From Acestrorhynchus altus (taxonomy: Eukaryota; Chordata; Actinopteri; Characiformes; Acestrorhynchidae), in the NCBI GenBank assembly GCA_034509495.1, contig CM067524.1, positions 1,303,567 through 1,367,566 on the forward strand: a DNA stretch of 64,000 nt, read 5' to 3'. Shown one piece after another: positions 54,601 to 63,600 of the stretch. The translations under genes were made by a program, and so were the position numbers. Positions within the stretch are counted from its first letter, which is position 1, and each line of letters opens with the position of its first letter. Under the pieces are notes generated by a model. The model was given only the letters and a program-made list of their open reading frames with translations. It was not told the DNA's origin and ran no database searches.

Positions 54601-57600
54601 AGGAACACAGTCTATCCAGCAGCTGCCTGTTGTACTTCGATGCTGCAGTTGGTTATGATTCTCTGTCTCTAAGTGACAGACTGGCAGTACTGGCAGCAGT
54701 TCTGTACATAGTCTTAGAAGAGAGTGAAGATGACGGTACACATCATTATGACAAAGATCTCTTACTCCGTGTGCTTGAGCAGCTGTATGACACTCATCCA
54801 TCACTGGCATGGAACATATTACAGAGCTTTCTTTACACAGATGTAGAGCTGTCTCTGCAGAGTAAAGAAATTCTGTGTCAGATTGTGTTCAGCAACTTGT
54901 GGACACCAGCGGAAATAACTGATTTCCTACGGAAAATCTCTGGCAAAGACAAAGACAAAGTGTGCTCAATTCTTCACACTGCTCAGACCTACAAGTTACA
55001 GTACTGCACCGTGATGAAGGCTTTGCAAGAACATGAGCCTCTCGGGTGTTTACAACATCAGGTTAAGACTGAGAAACACAAAGATGCTGACATCATTTTA
55101 CAGGAAATGCGGGATGCAAACATCCCCAAGAATGTTCTAGCGATCCTGGAGGATGTCTTGTTACATATGGAAAATGAGTTTCCAAAATATGATTCTGCTG
55201 ATCTCAGTGAAGAAGAAATTGAAAATTTGATCACGATGATTAAATCACTGGATTTTACAAACCCAGATAAGGAGGTCCTCAAAAGAGTTCTTATCGGGAT
55301 TTCAGTTGCTGTAAAATTATGCTCTACTTTCAACATCAAACATGGTGGAAAGACAATAACTATCAAAGGATTTCTTCCCAGATTAACTCAACTTGCATCC
55401 CTGGTCATCTTTCTTCTGCCAAAATCAGAAATGAATACAGGCTGTCTTCTAGAAATCGGGACAGGTGAAGGCAAATCATGTATCTTAGCCATGCTTGCCA
55501 CAGTCCATGCTATCCGTGGTGAGAAAGTGGACTTTGTGACGAGCTCACCGGTTCTTGCATGTCGTGATTTAGAAGAATGGAAAAAACTGTATACCTTCTT
55601 TGGAATCACATCATCTGTTGTTCCTCCACCTTTAAATGATGCCCTACGTGAAAAAGAAGAGGAACTGATTCAGGAGGCATACAAGCAACAGGTAGTTTAC
55701 AGCACTGTGGGAACATTTGCAGCAGACACTCTGAGACAAGAGTTTGAGAAGAAAGTAACTCGAGGACAAAGGAGATTTGATCTGGTCATTGTGGATGAGG
55801 TTGATTATATGACCTTGGATAATGGAGTTCAAATAACATTTCTGTCTCATGAGTCCAGTGCTCTACAGCATTTGGAGCAAGTCTTTGCCAGCATTTGGGC
55901 CATTACGTCTGCATGTCGCCCAATTCAGATGGCAGAAACTGGAGAGGTCATGTGGGCAACCAGAGCCCAGAATTTTCACCAGGCTGCCCTTCTGGCGATG
56001 ACTGGTTCTGAAACATCTGATAAGTTTTCACCACTAGAAATTTTGATACCTGGATCTGAACTGGGATTTTACTCTGAGAAGGATTTTGAAACTTTACAAA
56101 CATCTATTAGTTCAGGTGAGGAGAACAAGGAACAGGGATCGTTACAAGATGATGCTTTGAAGTCCATCCTGGACAAAATTGGAATAAAGCAACAATATGA
56201 CCTTTTAAGTGTTCTAGAGATAGCACTGGAAAACAAGTTGGCATTTAACTGTTATGAGTATCAGCCAGAAACCAGGAAAGCTGTTCCTTTTGGGGAGAAA
56301 AAAACAGAAACTGACCTAAACATCAACATGCTGCTACTTGACAAAGGAAAAGCTTGTGAGATCATGGCAGAAGCATTGCTTGTTGAAGCTACCATTCAAG
56401 AGATAAAATCAAAAATTGAGTATTCATGTCCAAAGGCCAACGTGGAGGAAAACACACTGATCATTCCTTTTTTCTTGGAGAAATACTTGGAGAACCAACT
56501 GCCAGTGTTTGTTGAGAATTCCTTGAAGGCCATTCAAATGACAAAAGGCAGAGAATACATGATTGAGAGATCTCTTAGAGCTCAGAGAATGGATGATTGT
56601 GAAGATCAACATATGCATCACTCAATAATTCCCCTGGACTTCCAGGCCAGTGGAATACTGGAGAAACAGAAACGATGGGGTGATGGACTGCAGCAGTTTC
56701 TGGAGATGAAGCATCAGTTAGCTTTATCACCACTGACAAATGTAACCAACTACATGTCAAATTTGAGTTTCTTCAAAAGATACCTCAGTGGGAAAGGAAT
56801 ATTCGGTGTTTCTGGAACACTGGGGGGAGATGCAGACAAGAAGTTCCTGGAAAGACACTACAAAACAGACAGTTTTGTTATTCCAGCTCATCAACGTAAA
56901 AAGGTTACTGAAGTCCCTGCAGTCCAAGTAAGAGGAGGTACTGATGAGTGGATTCAGAACATTTGTGACACAGTTTCAAAAGTCTCTGGCAGGGGTCAGG
57001 TTGTGTTGGTTGTATGTGAAGATGTCAACAAAGCAAATTCTCTCAGTGAAAAAATAAAAGCAAGCACTAAACAGCCTGTCACCTTCACACAGATAAGATC
57101 AACACAAACAATGACATTGGTGAACTGAAAAGTGGTCTGTTAGAGCATTTGAAGGATACATGTAACAACCTTTTACAGGGTAACAGCGCAAACTTCTATG
57201 ATCACATCCAGCAAGCTGTAGGACGAACTGCACTGCACTTTCAGAACAAAAAACAGGACTATGGAGCAAAGTTCTACTGGAAGAAAGTATCTGAGTCACA
57301 AGCCTACATTACCATTAACATGGCCAAGAAGAACTACAAAAAAGAGGCACGTAGCTTAATTGAGGCAGCAGGAGAAGCTCTACAGGTTTATATATCAGAA
57401 ACAACAAACACACTGAGCTTAGTTTCCATGTCTGTTACTGGAGATTTTGAACCACACCACAGGGATGCCTGCAACTTCCAGACACAAATGCAGTCCAGGA
57501 TGAACATATTCAACTCATGGAAAAGTAATATCACAAAAATACTCAGTGTGCTTGATTCTTCAGCTGACGGAGATTTTAAAACGGTGGACTCTTCACTGTA

Positions 57601-60600
57601 CAGCTTATTGAAGCATGAGGATTTTGTCTCTGCAAGTGAACTCAGCCTTTTTCGTAATTATGGACTTGCAGTCGTGTTTGAGGTGGTAAAAAAGCCTCAT
57701 TTGATGCCCTGATTTGTTTCTTTGTTGGACTCATTCAAGTGGTAGGAGGAGTTCTCTTATGTGCCTTGTCAGCAGGTTCCTTGTCCTCTTTCGGCCTTGG
57801 CTTAATATCGGAAGGTGTGTCTGACATGATCAGTGGAGTCATGGGTATGATAAATGGGACTTTCGACTGGGCATCATGGGCAATATCTAAAGGCATCAGT
57901 ATTGGGATTTCTTTGATCTTTGGTGGATTCCCTGCAATCAAAAGATCTTACTCTGCAGTAAAAAATGCTGCCAAAGATATTCTCAATGGCTCCAAATCTC
58001 TAAAAACTATTGCATGTAGTGCTGTCAATTCAGGAAAGAAAATGTTCATGTCTGCATGTACATCAGTAAAATCAGCAGCGATGAGTACAAAGAACCTAAG
58101 CTCTCTGTTCACATCAAATGTGGTTAAATCCACTTTAAAAAATGCGAGTATATATGCTGTTCAAGAAATATTTATTCAGGGAGTAAACACAGCCATGAAC
58201 AAATGCATTGATGATGGAACTCAAAAGCTACTGAAAAAAGGATTTCAACAGACTTTCAAGGATTCTGTCCATTCAGCATTGAAAAAGAACGAAGAATTTC
58301 TAAATTCTGTTAGAAAGTTTGTTAGCTCTGCGGTACCAAAGATTGCCCTGGAAAAAGAGCTTGCTGACTACAAGATCGACGAACTCTTGGAGATGACAAT
58401 GAAAGACTATGTTAATATAAAAATGAATTCCACAATCAGTGTCCTCCTCATAAACTGTAAAGAAGTACGTCAGGTCATAAACACACTCTCACAGGTTTGG
58501 GACAGATCAGTACAAGAGTTTCCAAACCTCTCAGGCACAACTAACATGTAGATCAAGACCCTTCTAACTACAACAAAATACTCTACCCAGGTTGTTGAAC
58601 TGTATTCCTCTATTCCCACAGAAACCACTATTAATGGCAAGTTTGTTCCTGCATTTTTGCAATCCTTGATTGAGGAATCACCGTTTGGGATGTATAATGA
58701 AGATGGGAGGCACAAACTGGAGGATGTGGAACGCCTCACTCATGAACTTATTGACTCAATATCAGAAGGTCTTGCACAAGCCATGATTGATCATTTTTCT
58801 GGTTCTGCCACATCCATTTTTACAGCAACATTCACTCAAAAGCTAAACTCTGTCACTGGAAAAGTAGTTGGCAATGTGCTCGCGAGGCACGAAACCCAAG
58901 AATTCTTTGACAATCAGCAGCATTTTCATAATCTGAAATCAGCTAAGGAACGCAAGGAAGAGTCTTTGTCCGAGGAAGAATATAAAACACTTAAGGACTA
59001 TGCTAATTACATAACTCATGAACAGAATCCAGCCACAGCTTTAGAGCTTCATGTACTCACACAGAGTAACTTACTAAAGGGAAAAGGAATCTGTGTAACT
59101 GTAGTAGATGCTCAAGGAAAGCTTCTCTCTGAGGAGACTTATCCAGGAACTGACAGAGAGGCTGGTACCATCAAACTCGTGTTGACAAAAACACCAATGG
59201 AATCTCAAGAGTAAGTATAACTGTTAACACACTGTTTAACATTTCAGACACTTTTGTTTACTGGGATGGCTTTTAAAATGCAATACAAATACAATAAGGC
59301 AAGATAAGGACTGCATGCACACTCCTGTAGTAATGAATACCTTAATAATTATAGGCCTTTCACTTATTATTACAATTATATTTTACAGAAAAGGAGGATT
59401 TTTTAACAAAGTGAAAAGTGCATTTCAAGGCAAAACCGTTCCACACTGTGGCCATTTTGACATTATTCACCCTGATGGCTCAAGGATATCCGTGAACTCA
59501 GAAAATCAGAACTGTCTCTTCCATGCTGTTGTCCAAGCAACGGATAACAATTCTGACCCTGATGTTGTGAAACAAAAAGCTACAGAACTCTGGTGCAGAG
59601 TTGCTGAGGAGGTAAGTGAGAATTAAAAGGAAAGAGATGACTTCATCACTTACTCAACCGTTTTACTAATTTTATTTCTAATTTGTTGTAATCAATCATT
59701 TAGACAATTTCTTTACCTTTTACAGGTGCTCTCAAAACCAGACAAATATGTTAAGGCTGTGAAGATCCAGAACAGGTTTGATGTGACAAACCAGAGGAGT
59801 AAATTCAAAATCGAAGCTGGAGGGAGGTCAAAGGAGGAGGTGAAAGAGTACTATAAGATTATAGAAAACTTGACGCCAGAAGAGATTATCGCTGGATATA
59901 AACTGGGGAACGTCGGAGAACACAGAGTGTAATTTTGTTCATTTTTTCAATGCAAACTTGCCTTAAGCTTATTTATATTAGAACATAATACATCTTTGCA
60001 GAGGTGGGTTTAAAAGAGATCGATTCAAATCAGTCTTTGTTTAAATGATCTGATATCTGTTCATAAAAAATGCTGGCTGCAAGGAGAAGATCAAAATCAC
60101 AGAGCAAAGGAAAACTGAAACAAGAGTAAGCTTCCCAAACAAAGGGTAAAAGGCAGGAAAGAAACAGAGGCAAGAATGCCAAAATAAATCACAGAGAGGT
60201 AAAAACCTCAAAAGACAAGGAATCCTGAGGAAGGATTACACTTATGCTTGTGTTCCTGCATTTTGAGGGTTGGTGGGTCAAGCCGAGATGTACTTGATGC
60301 TGGAAGGGCTCTTGGTAAAGATTGACTTTTTACCATTGCCATCAAGTGTGGAGGGGCTGGTTCAGATTGGGCTTCGTAGGCCCAGGCATCAGAGTTCTGA
60401 TTCTGATGTTCAGCTGCAGGTAGCAAATGAAGCAATTAGGATGAGTTGAAGGGCCTGATGGTCACAGAGGAAGGACAACTAGAAGAGAACTGCAGTTCTA
60501 GCGTTGAAATGATGAGAGACCGAACGAGCACCTGAGCTCCTCTCTAGACAGAAAAGGTGGAGTTCTCCTGATGTTGTAGGAGAACATCTGCATGACCGAG

Positions 60601-63600
60601 TCAGGTTTGCAACATGAGCTGAGAACAATAACTGGTCATCCACGACTACACCAAGGCTCCGTGCTTCTGCCGATGGAGTGACCAGTGAGTTCTCAAAGGA
60701 AATGGCGAGATGAGGATGAGGATCAGTGGTTCCAGGAATGTAGAGCAGTTCGCTGTTGCTGGGGTTGAGTTTAAGGTGATGGGCTGCCGTCCATGATGAG
60801 GTGTGAGATGAAACCTGGTTGTGGTAAGAAAACCCATGAGATGATATTATTTTGCCAAGAGAATTAGTTAAGTCTAATGGTTTGAAGTCTCATATTTCAG
60901 TGCTGCAGGTCATAGAGATGAAGTTAAAAACCTGTTACTGTAAAGGAAATATGCAAGAAAATCAAATAAATTTGGGAAATAGTGGCAGTAGTCAGCATTA
61001 CATCCCTGAAAAGTATTTAAATTAATCAATGTAGGTAGTTTGTTGCTGTGCACTTAATTACTAATATTGAATATTAATATTTTTTATTTGTATTTAATAT
61101 TAAAAGGCTTTCAGCAGAGGAAAAACTCTCCAAAGGGATAACCGAGGCAGACCACATTCCACCAAAGATCACCTTATATAAAGTATGCAAAGAGTTAAAA
61201 AATAATCTGACAATTGATCCTGAACTGAAAGGAAACAACAAGAAGATATATGATCTAATAATGATGATGAAGGACGACCAGAATGGGTCAAGACAACTGT
61301 GCGTGAACACACTCTTCTTTCACCACGTACGTGCACTGACCACTGGCAGCAGCAAAGAGTCCAGCGCAAGCAGGTATAACAAAGTCTGCTGACCAGCAGG
61401 AAACTAACTGAAGTGTCTGGTATTAAGTGGGACTGACTACAGAAATGTGTGTGTTTTACATTTATGGTCTTCAGATCTTTGCTGGAAACAACCTTAATAA
61501 GTGGTGATGTACTACGAACACTGAAGCTCTCATTCATAATGGCTCACCCTCAGTCTTCAGACAACATCCGGAAAAAGCTAGGTATCCTTTTAATGCCTGA
61601 TTTTATGTTGATGTATAAACACCAAACAGCCATAACATTATGACCACCCCCTTTTACACCCACTGTCCATTTGATCGGTTGCTCTTACTATACAGGAGCA
61701 CTTTGTAGCTTCTCTGCATACTTTATTATTCTCCTTTCCCCACAGAGCAGCTATTATGTGGGTGGTGGGTCAATCTCAGCATTGCAGTGACACTGACATG
61801 ATGGTGGTTGTGGACTGAAGACTCATCTGTTTCAGGAGTATTTAACTCCATGAAGACATTTGTGTTCAACAGGACCTAAGTGTGAGGAATCTCTAGATTC
61901 TAGCCTCATCTACTAGTGAAGGATGTTCTGAGTGAAGAGCAAAGCAATTTTGTAAGTCGCTCTGGATAAGGGTGTCTGCTAAATGCCGCAAATGTAAATG
62001 TAAATGGTGTGTTAGTGTTTGTTGTGCTGGTACAGACACAGCAGTACTGCTGGAGAAAACCTCCTAGTGACACTGATGGACCAAGAACAGCGTCCTGTGA
62101 GCACTGATTAAGGACTAGAGAATGAAATACTCCAGCAGCACTGCTGTGTCTGATCCACTCATACCTGCACAACACACACTAACACACCACCACCACGTCA
62201 GGGTGACTGCAGTGCTGAGAATGACCCACCACCCGTATAATATCTGCTCTGTGGTGGTCCTGTGGGGCCCCGATCATTGAAGATCAGGGTGAAAGGAGGA
62301 GAATAAAGTCTGCAGAGAAACAGATGAACTACAGTCTGGAATTATAGAACCACAAAGAGCTCCTGTGTGATCAGAGGAGCTGATACGATGGACAGTGAGA
62401 GCAGAAACAAAGAGGTGGTCATATTGTGAAAGATGAGTGTGTGAAACAATTTCAATTATATGAAAGAGGGATCATACAAAATGCAGTGAACTTTAAACTT
62501 GGATTAGCTTTCATAAAAAACAAACACTCATTTGTGGACAAGGAGCTAAAAGTAGTTACTTAAACATACTTTAAATACTTCGTGCAGTACTTATAAAAGG
62601 CTGCAATATATAAATTGGATGGTTTCACAGGATTGAATAATTATTATTGAAATAGTTCTGGGCGATATGACCTCAAATGAATACCACAATAATTTGAACA
62701 GTTTAGCTCAATGATGAGAAATCTAATCATTTTAATGCACAAAAAACAAGGCATTTTTCTTTGGCACAAGACACTCAAATTGCTGAGATGGCTCAGTGTT
62801 TTTGTCTCCACTTTATAGACTCTTTGGTGTGGATTCAGTAGTATGTTTTAAGAGGAAATTAAAAACAGTAAGACTGGGATCACCAAACATTTATATTTAC
62901 AGTGTAAACCATTTAACAGAGTAAAAATGAAGTCATTTACAATACTGTGCTGGTAAGAGGTTCTTCAGGTTGTTTTCTGTTCATTTTCAGTTACCCATCG
63001 CTATATTGAAACCATAAAATATGTATAGATTAAATCTGACAAAACGTTTAATAGAAATGGATGGACATTCAACTTCATTGTCTTTATTCAATAGAAGTCT
63101 AAACAACGAAATGCAGTCAGCATTTAAACAGAAGTGCAAATAATAGCAGTAGTGCAAACACTGAACAGTGCAAAAGTGCAATAAATAGCACTTTAAATAG
63201 CAGAAGTGTGAAGTACGGTATATAAATACACAGAATAAACACTATAGTTGTGTATATAAATACAGTATATGTATATCTGTTTATATGTATGTACATGCAG
63301 ACAGATTGTAGAAGGTATAATAAATATGTACTATTACAAATATAAACACAGATATGGAAGATAGATATGGAGTCTCGACTGTTGTATTCTGTGGTGATGA
63401 GTGAACTGGTGAGTTGAAGACAGGTGTGGTATCTGTAAGAGGATTCTATAAGTGACTGAGTGATGAGTAATAATAGCGTAGGCTGGTGAGGGCAGTATAA
63501 GCTGGGGTTTCCGAGGTGGTGTGTGGAGTGTGGAGGTGTGGAGTTGGGGTGTGGAGTTCAGCAGACTTATTGTATATGGGAAGAAGCTGCACCTGAGTTG

